Of a DNA stretch of 64,000 nucleotides, positions 9,102 through 36,100 are shown piece after piece (the first letter of the stretch is position 1; each line of letters starts with the position of its first letter). The stretch comes from Candidatus Streptomyces philanthi. GTDB lineage: Bacteria; Actinomycetota; Actinomycetes; Streptomycetales; Streptomycetaceae. The stretch is taken from positions 6,121,501 to 6,185,500 of the forward strand of contig CP073042.1 of the NCBI GenBank assembly GCA_018114805.1, given 5' to 3'. A program made the position numbers and the translations under genes. The notes below the pieces were generated by a model, which saw only the letters and a list, made by a program, of their open reading frames with translations, was not told where the DNA came from and did no database searches.

Positions 9102-10423
9102 TCAGACCCGGGTCCTGGACGGCTCCGGTCGGTGGCGGCGGCTGAGGAGGGAGTCGCGTATCTGGCCCACCCTGACGGCCGTGTGGGACAGCATGGTGGA
9201 GGTGATGCCGTGGGTGTGTTCGGTGGAGCCCTGGAGGTAGATCCCCGCCGTCACGTGGTCGGCGACGGCCACCCGGTGGTCGCGGGTGACGTTCAGCTCT
9301 CCCCGCGCGTCGCGCAGGCACAGCGCGCCCGCCTCGCCGAGCAGCGGTCCGGGGTCCGGCGGCTGGTAGCCCGTGGCAGACACTAACAGGTCCGCTCAAG
9401 GTACTGTTGCTCGCCGGTGGGCGGGAACTCCACGGTCACGCGCAGGCCGTCTGCGTCGGATTCCACGGAGCGCAGCCGGGACACGTTGAGCATCCGCAGC
9501 CGCTCCTTGCCCTGGACCCGCTCCTGGTACTGGGTGCGGTAGAGGGCCTCGATCAACTCGATGTCGACGGCGGAGTAGTTGGTACCGCGGTGGTAGCCGA
9601 GCAGGGACTCCTTCACCTCGGTCGGCGCCTGGTAGTAGGCGTCCACCGCCTCTGGATCGAAGATCCGGTTGGCGAACGGGCTGTCGTCGGCAGGTGTGTA
9701 GCCGTACTTGGCGAACACCGCACACACCTCCGCCTCGGGGAAGGCGCGGTGCAGGTATCCGACGGTCTCGGCGGCGGACTGGCCGGCGCCGAGCACGACG
9801 ACGCGGCGCAGCGGCTGTCCCGCCAACTCGGCCACCCGCGGCACCAAGTCGCGGTCGTGCAGCACGCGCTCCGACAGGGGCGCGCCCTCGGGCAACCGGT
9901 GTCGCATGCCGGTGGCCAGACAGATGTCGCGGGCGCGCCGCACGTGCAGGGTGTCGTCCTCGCGGCTGGTCACGTCGAAGTAGCGCACCTCGCCGTCGAC
10001 CGTCACCGGTGTCACCGCGACCACTTCGGCCGAGTAGCCCACCAGGTGGGCCAGCCGGCCGGCCGCCCACTCGAAGTAGTCGTGGAACTCGATACGGGGC
10101 GGGAAGAGGGTCTTCTGGTTGAGGAAGTCGACCAGGCGTCCCTGTTCCTTCAGGTAGCACAGGAAGCTGTAGTCGCTGGTGGGGTCCCGCATGGTGACCA
10201 GGTCCTTGGGAAAGGACACCTGCATGGTCGCGTCGTCGATGAGCATTCCCCGGTGCCAGCCGAACGTGGCCTGTTTCTCGTGGAATCGGGCGCGGACGTG
10301 GTCCTCGGTCCCGGCGTGAGTGTTGTGCTCCTCAATCGCGATGGCGAGCGCCAGGTTGGACGGCCCAAAGCCGATTCCTAGCAGTTCATAGATGGTTTCC
10401 GTGTCGCGGCTGACATGGTTCAA
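9102..10423 (-). CDS. cchB: L-ornithine N5-monooxygenase, one frameshift
   Basis: This is a flavin-dependent N-hydroxylating monooxygenase of the SidA/PvdA/CchB family, which makes N5-hydroxy-L-ornithine, the hydroxamate precursor. The N-terminal FAD site is GIGFGPSN, the central NADPH site is VLGAGQSAAE, and the C-terminal family signature is LLVSATGYQPPDP. The substrate-site region FPKDLVTMRDPTSDYSF is also present. One base is missing near 9393, between LER and DLLVSATGY; the C-terminal 90 residues continue in the next frame to 9102. In the repaired frame a rare TTA leucine codon lies at 9384-9386. The TTG start at 10423 follows GGGAGG at a spacing of about 10 nt; it is the best in-frame start but not certain. 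The symbol follows the coelichelin cluster. Confidence 0.9.
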
Positions 10424-10453
10424 CGCAGCATCGCCTCCCTAGCCGGGGCAATC

Positions 10454-10477
10454 CTAGGCAAGGTTAGCCTTGCCTAG
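10454..10477. promoter_or_regulatory. DmdR/IdeR-type iron box, divergent promoter
   Basis: The site has perfect 10-bp arms (CTAGGCAAGG and CCTTGCCTAG) around TTAG. It matches the DtxR/DmdR1 iron-box layout of palindromic AGG...CCT half-sites around a TTAG/CTAA centre. It lies between the divergent monooxygenase and formyltransferase genes, about 30 bp and 80 bp from their starts. Iron-loaded DmdR would repress both. Confidence 0.85.
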
Positions 10478-10559
10478 CAACGACGGCGTGGCTCGTTCAG
10501 GTCACACCGTCCCGGCTGGCGTATGACGGAGCGTCACCCAACCCTAAGGGAGCTGCTGT

Positions 10560-11515
10560 ATGCGGATCGCCATGTTCGGCTACCAGACCTGGGGGCACCG
10601 CACGCTGCGTGCGCTGCTGGATTCGGGACACGAGGTATGCCTGGTTGTGACCCACCCCAGGAGCGACCACGTGTACGAGAAGGTGTGGGACGACTCGGTG
10701 GCCGACCTGGCGGTCGAGCACGGGGTCCCCGTCGTGCTGGCCAACCGGCCCGACGCCGAACTGGTCACGACCCTTGGCGAGCTGGCACCCGACCTGATCG
10801 TGGCCAACAACTGGCGCACCTGGATACCGCCGGAGATCTTCGACCTGCCCCGACACGGCACCCTGAACGTGCACGACTCGCTGCTGCCCGGCTACGCTGG
10901 CTTCTCGCCGATCATCTGGCGCTCCTCAACGGCGAGTCCGAGGTGGGCGTCACCGCGCACCGGATGGACGCCACCCTGGACGCCGGTGACATCCTGCTCC
11001 AGCGCTCCGTGCCGGTGGGCCCCACCGACACCGCCACCGACCTCTTCCACGCCACGGTGGACCTGATCGCCCCGATCGTCACCGAGGCCCTCGAACTGAT
11101 CGAGTCGGGCAAGGCGGAGTGGACGCCGCAGGACCCCTCGAAGGCCAGCTTCTTCCACAAGCGGGACCTCGACGACAGCCGGATCGACTGGAGTTGGCTG
11201 GCAGAGGACCTGGAGCGGTTGGTACGGGCCCAGTCCGACCCGTACCCCAACGCCTTCACCTACCATCGGGGGCGGCGGCTGTGGATCGTCTCCGCGGGGC
11301 TCTCGAAGGGCGCGTACGGTGGCACGCCGGGGCGGATCTTCATCAAGGAGGGTGACGGCGTGGTCGTCGTGGCCGGCTCCGAGGCCCGTCGGGGGCGCAG
11401 CCGAGGGTTGCTGGTCAGGCGCGTGCGCACCGAGGACGGTACGGAGTTGGCGGCCACCGACTACTTCCGCACCATGGGTGGCTACCTGCGCGGCCAGCCG
11501 GAAACGGCTGGGTGA
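10560..11515 (+). CDS. cchA: N5-hydroxyornithine formyltransferase, one frameshift
   Basis: This protein resembles methionyl-tRNA formyltransferase. In this context it is the CchA-type enzyme that moves the formyl group of N10-formyltetrahydrofolate to N5-hydroxyornithine, giving the N5-formyl-N5-hydroxyornithine hydroxamate. The N-terminal catalytic domain shows LIVANNWRTWIPPEIF and the family motif LNVHDSLLPGYAGFSPI, with Asn and His of the formyl-transfer site; the C-terminal OB-like domain begins around AYGGTPGRIF. One indel near 10920, right after the SPIIW segment, shifts the frame into ALLNGESEVGVTAH. The ATG at 10560 follows AAGGGAGCTGCT. The gene probably leads an operon with the two permease genes (9 bp to the next). 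Confidence 0.88.
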
Positions 11516-11524
11516 GTCACCGTC

Positions 11525-12622
11525 GTGGCACAGTCAATCGCCGGGCCGCCGGGCCCGGTCCGACGTCCTGGCGCCGTGGCCCCGACGCCGGCGCCTTGGG
11601 AGGCCGCGTCCGAAGGCGGCGCGGGCCACGCCGCCCTGCGCGGCGGCGGGCTGCTGGTCCTGGGCGGGCTGCTCCTGCTGCTGACGGTGGTCAGCACGTG
11701 GGTGGGGACCAGGGACACCTCGCTGGCCGAGGTGTGGCGGGCGCTGTGGTCCGACGACGGCTCGTACGCTACCGAGGTGATCAGGGAGTTGCGGCTGCCG
11801 CGCACCATGGTGGGCCTGATGGCCGGCGCCGGGCTCGGCGCGGCCGGGGCGATCATGCAATTGCTGACCCGCAACCCGCTGGCCGACCCGGGGCTGTTGG
11901 GGATGAACGCCGGCGCGTCGGCGGCGGTGGTCTTCGGGCTCGGCGTGGTCGGCGTGAGCGGCTACCCCACGCTGGTCTGGTTCTCCTTCATCGGGGCCGC
12001 GCTGACCACGGTCGTCGTCTACGTGCTGGGGGCCTCCGGGCGCGGTGGCGCCTCGCCGGTGCGGCTCGCGCTGGCCGGCGCCGCGATCAGCGCTAGCCTG
12101 GGCGGGCTGATCGCCGGGCTCACCGTCTTCGACGCGGCCACCTACGACTACCTGCGGTTCTGGATGGTCGGCTCGCTCGCGGGACAGTCCTCGGACCTGG
12201 TGCCGCAGATGCTGCCGTTCGTGGTCGTGGGGCTGGTGGTGGCGCTGCTGCTGGCCCGGCCGCTGAACGCGCTGGCGCTCGGCGACGACCTGGGGCGGGC
12301 GCTGGGCGCGCGGATCGCGCGGACCCGGCTGCTCGGGGTCGTCGCGGTCACCCTGCTCACCGGGACGGCCACGGCCGCGGCCGGCCCGATCGGCTTCGTG
12401 GGGCTGGTCATTCCGCTGGTCGCGCGCTGGTTCACCGGCCCGGACCTGCGCTGGGTGCTGCTGTACTCGATGCTGCTGGCACCCTGCCTGCTGCTCGGCG
12501 CCGACATCGTGGGGCGCGTGGTGCTGCCCCGTGGCGAGCTGGAGGTCGGCGCGGTGACCGCCGTGATCGGGGCGCTGGTGTTCATCGCGCTGGTGCGGCG
12601 CCGCAAGGAGGTGTCGCTGTGA
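11525..12622 (+). CDS. cchC: FecCD-family ferric siderophore permease
   Basis: This is an intact 365-residue BtuC/FecCD permease that forms half of a ferric-siderophore channel. It has about ten hydrophobic helices. Family landmarks are RELRLPRTMVGLMAGAGLG, the QLLTRNPLADPGLLGMNAGAS loop (read here as two adjoining motifs) and the GPIGFVGLVIPLVARWF coupling helix that contacts the ATPase. A Pro-rich cytoplasmic N-terminus precedes the first helix. It is followed by the second permease gene through a GTGA overlap at 12619-12622. The usual partners, an ATPase and a substrate-binding lipoprotein, are not next to it. Confidence 0.92.
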   Translation: MAQSIAGPPGPVRRPGAVAPTPAPWEAASEGGAGHAALRGGGLLVLGGLLLLLTVVSTWVGTRDTSLAEVWRALWSDDGSYATEVIRELRLPRTMVGLMAGAGLGAAGAIMQLLTRNPLADPGLLGMNAGASAAVVFGLGVVGVSGYPTLVWFSFIGAALTTVVVYVLGASGRGGASPVRLALAGAAISASLGGLIAGLTVFDAATYDYLRFWMVGSLAGQSSDLVPQMLPFVVVGLVVALLLARPLNALALGDDLGRALGARIARTRLLGVVAVTLLTGTATAAAGPIGFVGLVIPLVARWFTGPDLRWVLLYSMLLAPCLLLGADIVGRVVLPRGELEVGAVTAVIGALVFIALVRRRKEVSL

Positions 12623-13777
12623 CGGTCACGGACGTGGCGTCCCGCGCGCGCCGCGCGAGCGGGCCGTGAAGGGCGGCGCGGGCACCTGGCCGGTGAGCCT
12701 GTGGTCGGGCCGGGTCTCCTTCCGTACGCACCCGCGCACCGCCTGGGTGTGCGGCGTGGGCCTGCTGGTCAGCGGGTTGCTGCTGACCGTGAGCCTGTGC
12801 GCGGGGGCCTATCCGGTGCCGGTGCCCGACGTGGCGCGGGCCCTGTTCGTCGGCACCGGCGATCGGCTCGCGGTGCACTTCGTCAACCAGGAACGGCTGC
12901 CGCAGGCGCTGCTCGCGATCCTGGTGGGCGCGGCGCTGGGGATCAGCCGGGCCGTCTTCCAGAGCCTGTCCCGCAACCCGCTGGCCAGCCCGGACGTCAT
13001 CGGCTTCAACAGTGGGGCGGCCACCCGCGCCATCGTGGTCATCGTCGCCTTCGGTGGCAGCGCGGCCCAGGTGGCCACGGGCGCCATCGGCGGCGGACTG
13101 CTGACGGCGCTGGTGGTGTACCTGCTGGCCAGCAAGGGCGGGGTGCACGGGTGCGGCTGGTGCTGATCGGGCTCGGGGTCACCGCGATGCTCGGTTCGGT
13201 CAACTCGTACCTGCTCACCCGCTCCACCCTCAACAGCGCGCAGAACGCGCACGCCTGGCTCATCGGCACGCTCAATGGCCGGACCTGGGGCTCGGTGCGG
13301 ACGATGGTCCTCGCGCTGCTCGTCCTGCTGCCGGCGACCGTGCTGCTCGGGCGGTGACTGCGCATGCTGGAGCTGGGGGACGAGCTGGCCAGCGGGCTCG
13401 GGTTGCGGGTGGACCGGGCCCGGCTGGCGTTGACGGTGCTCGGCATCGGGCTGTGCGGGGTGGCGGTGGCCAGCGCGGGACCCGTGCCCTTCGTGGCCCT
13501 GACCGCCCCGCAGATCGCTGCCCGGCTGACCAGGTCGCCCGGGGTGAGCGTGGCCGCGGCGGGTGTCGTGGGGGCGGCGCTGCTGTCGGCCGCGCACCTG
13601 GCGTCGAACCAGTTCTTCGCCGTGCTGGCGTGGGTGGGGGACCGGGTGCCGTGGCTCGCCGTGGTCGACGACAGTCAGCGCAACAGCCAGTTGCCGGTGG
13701 GCGTGACGACGGCCGTGCTCGGCGGGCTCTATCTCGCCTGGGTGCTGTTCAACCGGCGCGGCGAGGGACGGCGTTAG
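12619..13777 (+). CDS. cchD: Second FecCD-family siderophore permease, frameshifted
   Basis: This is the partner permease of the FecCD pair. The N-terminal part has VGLLVSGLLLTVSLCAGAY and RLPQALLAILVGAALGI, then SRNPLASPDVIGFNSGA; the C-terminal part ends in VPWLAVVDDSQRNSQLPVGV. At least three lesions separate the pieces: an indel near 12640-12665 (the coupled GTG at 12619 runs into TGA), an indel near 13140, and an in-frame TGA at 13355-13357 within LLGR-LRMLELGDELA. The sequence LALTVLGIGLCGVAVASAGPV continues after it, which shows the gene was once one. The start at 12619 is chosen for the GTGA overlap; GTG at 12666 is the alternative. Confidence 0.8.
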
Positions 13778-13832
13778 GCGTTCCGCGGTGTGAACCAGCA
13801 CTCCTTTGCCGCTCTTGAAGCAAACGAAAAAA

Positions 13833-13853
13833 GCAAGGTTAGGCTTACCTGAA
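13833..13853. promoter_or_regulatory. DmdR/IdeR-type iron box upstream of mbtH
   Basis: The core AGGTTAGGCTTACCT at 13836-13850 closely matches the actinobacterial iron-box consensus TTAGGTTAGGCTCACCTAA. It sits about 50 bp upstream of the mbtH start and after the end of the permease gene. It implies a second iron-repressed transcript covering mbtH, the oxidase and probably the NRPS genes. Confidence 0.82.
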
Positions 13854-13899
13854 TTGCAGGCCCGGGTGTCGCGGGCCCGCCGACGACGTGGAGGTTGTC

Positions 13900-14118
13900 G
13901 TGACCAATCCGTTCGAGGACGAAGACGGGGTGTACCTGGTGCTCGCCAACGACGAGGGCCAGCACTCGCTGTGGCCCAACTTCGTCGACGTACCGGAGGG
14001 TTGGACCGTCGTCCACCCTGAGGACACCCGGCAGGCGTGCCTGGACTACATTGAGCAGAACTGGACCGATCTGCGACCCAAGAGCCTCATCTCGAGCATG
14101 GCCGACGCCCCGTCATGA
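13900..14118 (+). CDS. cchK: MbtH-like NRPS accessory protein
   Basis: This is an intact 72-residue MbtH-like protein, a small chaperone that binds and activates NRPS adenylation domains. The family signature is complete: NPFEDEDGVYLVLANDEGQHSLWP, seen as NPFEDEDG and then HSLWP, followed by VPEGWTVV, a short spacer and CLDYIEQNWTDLRP. The start is GTG at 13900-13902, five bases after a clean GGAGG at 13890-13894; this agrees with the usual MTNPFE start. Its stop overlaps the next ATG (ATGA at 14115-14118), so the oxidase is translationally coupled. It is expected to serve the two NRPSs downstream. Confidence 0.95.
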   Translation: MTNPFEDEDGVYLVLANDEGQHSLWPNFVDVPEGWTVVHPEDTRQACLDYIEQNWTDLRPKSLISSMADAPS

Positions 14119-16078
14119 GCTTCATGCCGAAGCCCCGTAGCGGCCTGGGCAGACGGCACTTCCTCGCCGGCGCCGGCGCGGTCGGCGGGCTCGCCATCGG
14201 GGTCGCGGCGGCGGTGCCGGGGGCCTCGGCGGCGCGTGCCGCCGGCCCCCGGCCCGACCTGATGACCGCCGCGCTCGGCACCCCCGTACGGGACCTGCCG
14301 CACCTGCCGGCCACCCGCCCGGCGGGCGCCGGCGCGGCGCGGGTGGCCCGGGCGGCGGCCGCCCTGCGCACCCTGAGACCCTTCCTCGACCCGCTGCCGA
14401 TCCCGCGCGTGCTGTGCCCGAGCGGGACGCTCACGCTGCCGCTGGAGCGGGCCCGGGTGCGGCTGCACCGCGCGCTGCCCGCCACCCGCCTGTGGACCTA
14501 CGGCGGCAGCCATCTCGGGCCCACCATCGAGGTGCGGCGCGGGCGGCGGCTGCGGGTCGCCTGGGAGAACCACCTCGAAGGGGACTTCCCGGTGACCGCG
14601 GTCCGGGTGCCCTTCGCGTACGACCCCGAGCAGCCGCTGATGTGGGACCGGCCGGGCCGCGAGGGCGGCGCGCCCCGGAAGGAGGTCGCCGCGCTCCCGC
14701 CGTGGGCCGTGGTCCACCTGCACGGGGCGGTCACCGGCGGCGGCAACGACGGCTGGGCCGAGAACGCGGTCTCACCCGGCCACGTCCAACCCGCCGAGTA
14801 CCCCAACGACCAACCCGCCGGCCACTTCTGGTACCACGACCACGCCATGTACATCACGCACCTGAACGTGATGACCGGGCTCGGCGCCGGCACTTACCTC
14901 ATCCGCGACGAGGAGGAGGACGCGCTTGACCTGCCGGCGGGCGAGCACGAGATCCCCCTGGTCTTCTACGATCGCAACCTCGACCCCGACGAGAGCGGCG
15001 AGCTGACCGGGGACCTGCTCTACAAGGGCATCGTCGTCGCCGACGACCCGTACGAGCTGGTCCGGCCCTTCACCGGCCCCTTCACCCTCGTCAACGGGGT
15101 GATCTGGCCGCACCTGGACGTCGAGGCACGCTGGTACCGCTTCCGGGTCCTGAACGCCGCCAACAACCGGCCCTACCGGCTGCGCGTCGTGGACGAGGAG
15201 GGCGAGCCCATCCCGGCGGGCGCCTTCCTGCCACCCTCACCCCGGCCGAACGCGCCGACCTGCTGGTGGACTTCCGCGCACTGCGCGGGTGCAGGCCGCG
15301 CCTGGTCAACGCGCTGCCCGAACCGGGCGCCAGGCCCGACATGATGGAGTTCCGCGTCGCCTCGCGCGCCAGCCACGGCGGCGCCACCGCCCCCGCGGTC
15401 GGGGCGACGCTCTCGTCCTCCTACCGCCGGCGCAACGAGGCGGACGTGGCCGACGCGACCCAACGCATGGTCGTGGTCACGCCGGTCTACCCGAAGGACC
15501 CGGAGTTGTGGGAGATGGAGCGCGTCAAGGCGCCCGACGGGCCCTTCCCCATCGACGGCGTGATCCAGTTCGAGCACCCCGACGGCACCGTGCACACCTA
15601 CAAGCGGGCCTCCCACACCTTCGACGACCCGGTGCGCTTCACCGTGCCCGGCGGCGCCACCGAGCGCTGGAGCTTCCTCAGCCTGGAGAAGTCCGAGGGC
15701 AGCTACCCGCACCCGATGCACCTGCACGCGGTCGCCTTCCAGGCCCTCGACCGGGACCGGTACGACGTCAGCACCTTCGAGTTCTTCGAACTGCCCGGCG
15801 GCGGTTACGGCGCCGGCACCACCTCACCCCTCAAGCGCAAGGGGAGCGGCACGCTCACCCCCGGCGAGCGCGGACCGAAGGACGTCATCAGCTTCGGACC
15901 CGGCGAGATGGTCAACGTGGCCGCCGAGTTCACCGGCCCCGCGGGCCGCTTCATGCACCACTGTCACATCTACGAGCACGAGGACATGATGATGATGCGC
16001 CCCTTCGTCATCATGCCGCCCGAGGTGCTCGCCGCCGCGCCGCCCGGCCATGGCGCCGGCCCGGGTCACGGCCACTAG
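14115..16078 (+). CDS. Tat-exported multicopper oxidase (CotA/phenoxazinone-synthase type), one frameshift
   Basis: This is a three-cupredoxin laccase-like oxidase. The N-terminus has a twin-arginine signal (GRRHFLAGAGAVGGLAIG, then an AXA site near SAARAA). Copper ligands are visible: VVHLHGA, HFWYHDHAM, HPMHLHAVAFQ and the type-1/type-3 HHCHIYEHEDMMMM. The order and spacing resemble bacterial CotA and Streptomyces phenoxazinone synthase more than CueO, and there is a Met-rich end. One indel near 15230 breaks the gene between PAGAF and TLTPAERADLLVDF. It overlaps mbtH by ATGA, so it belongs to the iron-regulated operon. Ferroxidase, siderophore-modifying and copper-handling roles are all possible; sequence cannot decide. 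Confidence 0.88.
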
Positions 16079-16232
16079 CCCGCGCCTCGAAGTCCCCGGG
16101 CCCCTATCGCCGCACGGCGCCTCCGCGCGTCCCGTCGCCCGCGCCCGGGCGGACGGTTTCCTCCGCGCGCCCGGCCACCGCCGCGCCCCACCCGGTCATG
16201 GCCGTACGAGCTGTACCGCTGGGAGATTCCGC

Positions 16233-33167
<16,935 letters not shown>

Positions 33168-33171
<4 letters not shown>

Positions 33172-36100
33172 GCAGGGCGAGTTCGGGGCTTTTGGTCATC
33201 CTGCCGTTGTCCCCCCTGCAAAAGGGCCTGTACTTCCTCTCGTCGTACGACGAGAGCGCGCTCGACGTCTACACCGTCCAACTCGGCTTCGACCTCGACG
33301 AGGAACTGGACACCGGGCGGCTGCGCGCCGCCGCCGGCGCCCTGCTGACCCGGCACCTCAACCTCAAGGCGGCCTTCCGGCAGCGCAAGAACGGCAAACC
33401 GGTCACGCTGATCCCGGCCCAGGTCGAACTGCCCTGGCAGGAGGCCGACCTGTCCGGGCTGCCCGAGGCCGCGCGGCGCGAGCGCCTGGCGCGGATCACC
33501 GACACCACCAGGTTCGACCTGGGCAGCCCGCCGCTGATCCGCTGCACCGTCATCCGCCTCGGCCCCGCGCGCCACCGGCTGCTGCTGACCCACCACCTGC
33601 TCCTCGACAGCTGGTCGACGGCCAAGGTCATCCAGGAGCTGTTCGCGCTCTACGCCGCGGCCGGCGACCCGTCCGCCCTGCCGCCCGTCCGCCCCTACCG
33701 CGACTACCTGGCCTGGGCCGCGGCCCGGGACGCGGAGGCGGACGAGCGGGCCTGGCGCGCCGGCCTGGCCGGATTGGAGGGCCCGACGCTGATCGCCCCG
33801 GGCGCAGCGGAGCAGCCCCCCGCGGAGCCGGACAGCGTCGCCGTCGAACTGGAACCCGGACCAGGCCACCGCGCTCACCGCCACCGCGCGCCGCCTGGAC
33901 GTCACCGTGCCCACCGTTGTGCAGGCGCTGTGGGCCCTGGTCCTCGCCGACCTCACCGGCCGCCAGGACGTGGTCTTCGGCTCCACCGTCTCCGGCCGCC
34001 CCGCCGAACTGCCCGGCGTGGAGTCGATGGTCGGCCTGTTCGTCAACACCGTCCCGGTCCGCGTCCGACCGCGGTACGAGGAGACGCTCGCCACCTTCGT
34101 CGGCCGCCTCCAGGCCGAACAGGCCGCCCTGCTGCCCCACCACCACCTCGGCCTCGGCGACATCCAACGCCTCGGCGGCGTCGGCCCGCTCTTCGACACC
34201 CTCGTGGTCTTCGAGAACTACCTCGTGGAGACCCCCGACACCGCCGCCGACCCCGCCCCCGGCGCCTCGGACGGCGTCACCTTCGCCGGCGTGTGGGTCA
34301 GCGCCGTCACCGGGCGGGACGCCACCCACTACCCGCTCACCCTGGTCGCCGCGCCCACCGCGACCGGCGGGCTCGGCCTGACCCTGCGCCACCGCTCCGA
34401 CGCGCTGTCGCCGGAGCGGGTACGGGGCGTCGCCGAGCGGCTGCGCCGCGCCGTACGGGAGTTCACCGCCGACCCCGACCGCCGCCTGGCCCGGCTCGAC
34501 CTGCTCACCCCCGCCGAGCGCGAGCAGGTCACCCGCGCGTGGAACAGCGACGTCACCCCGGTCGTGCCGCGGACCCTGCCCGAGCTGTTCCAGCGCTGGG
34601 CGCGCGAGGTGCCCGAGCGGCCCGCCGTCGTCGACGGCGCCGTCGAGCTGACGTACCGCGCACTCAACGAGCGCGCCAACCGGCTGGCCCACCAGCTCAT
34701 CGCGCGCGGCGTCGGCCCCGAGCGGCCGGTCGGCGTGGCCCTGCCGCGCGGCGCCGACGTCTCCGTGGCCCAACTGGCCGTCGGCAAGGCCGGCGGCGTG
34801 TTCCTGCCGCTCAACCCCGACTACCCGGCCTAACGGCTGCGGGCCCTGGTCGGTGACGCCCGCCCGCACCTGATCCTGACCGTCCCCGGCGTGGCCGCGG
34901 ACCCCTGGGCGCCGTGGCACCCCCGTCGTCCGCCTGGCCGACCTGCCCACGGACGGGCCCGCGCACGACCCCACCGACGCCGACCGGCTGGCGCCGCTGC
35001 GGCTGGAGAACGCCGCCTACGCCATCTACACCTCCGGCTCCACCGGCACCCCCAAGGGCGTGCTGGTCGCGCACCGGCCGCTGGTCGACCTCGTCGCCTG
35101 GGCCCATGCCCGCTTCGGCACCCCGCCGGGCGACCGGGTCACCCAGTTCGCCTCGCCCAGCTTCGACGTCACCTTCTGCGAACTGGCCAACTCCCTGTTC
35201 GCCGGTGCCACCCTGGTCGTGGTACCCGAGGAGGAGCGGGCCGGCGCGCCACTGGCCGACTTCCTGGTGCGGGCCCGGATCACGCTCGCCGTCATCCCGC
35301 CCACCGTGGTGGCCTCGCTGCCCACCGAGGCCACGCTGCCCGCCGACATGACGCTGATCGTCGGCACCGAGGCGCTGCCCGCCGAGGTGGTCCGCGCCTG
35401 GGCCCGCCGGCACCGGCTGTTCAACGCGTACGGGCCCACCGAGGCCGTCGTCAACTCCGCCACCTGGCTCGTGCCCGCCTCCTGGGACGGCGGCCCGATC
35501 CCCATCGGCCCACCGGACGTTAACAAGCGGGCCTACGTCCTGGACGGCGCGCTGCGCCCGGTGGCCCCGGGCGTGCTCGGCGAGTTGTACGTCGCCGGAC
35601 CCGGCCTCGCCCGCGGCTACGCGGGCCGCCCCGGCACCACCGCGGAGCGCTTCGTCGCCTGCCCCTTCGGCCCGGCCGGCACCCGCACGTACCGCACCGG
35701 CGACCTGGCCCGCTGGAATACGGCGGGGGAGCTGGAGTACGCCGGGCGCACCGACCACCAGATCAAGATCCGCGGCTTCCGCGTGGAGCCCGCCGAGATC
35801 GAGGCGCTGCTGACCGACCACCCGGCCGTCGCCCGCGCCGACGCGGCCGGCACCAGGCGCCTGGTGGCCTACGTCGTCTTCGAGGCCGGGGCCTCGGCGC
35901 CGGCCGGCGAGCTGACCGCGTGGGTGGCCGCCGCGCTGCCCGAGCACCTGGTGCCCGCGGCTTTCGTTTCCCTGGACACGCTGCCGGTGACCGCCGCCAA
36001 CAAGATCGACCGCGCCGCGCTGCCCGCGCCCGACCTCACCCCGGCCAGCGAGGGCACCGCCCCGCGTACCGAGCGCGAGCGGGTGCTCGCCGACCTGGTC

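Noticed and set aside
14115..16078. Phenoxazinone biosynthesis from the oxidase gene
   Set aside because: The oxidase resembles phenoxazinone synthase, but no aminophenol or hydroxyanthranilate genes are present, and its operon is a siderophore operon.
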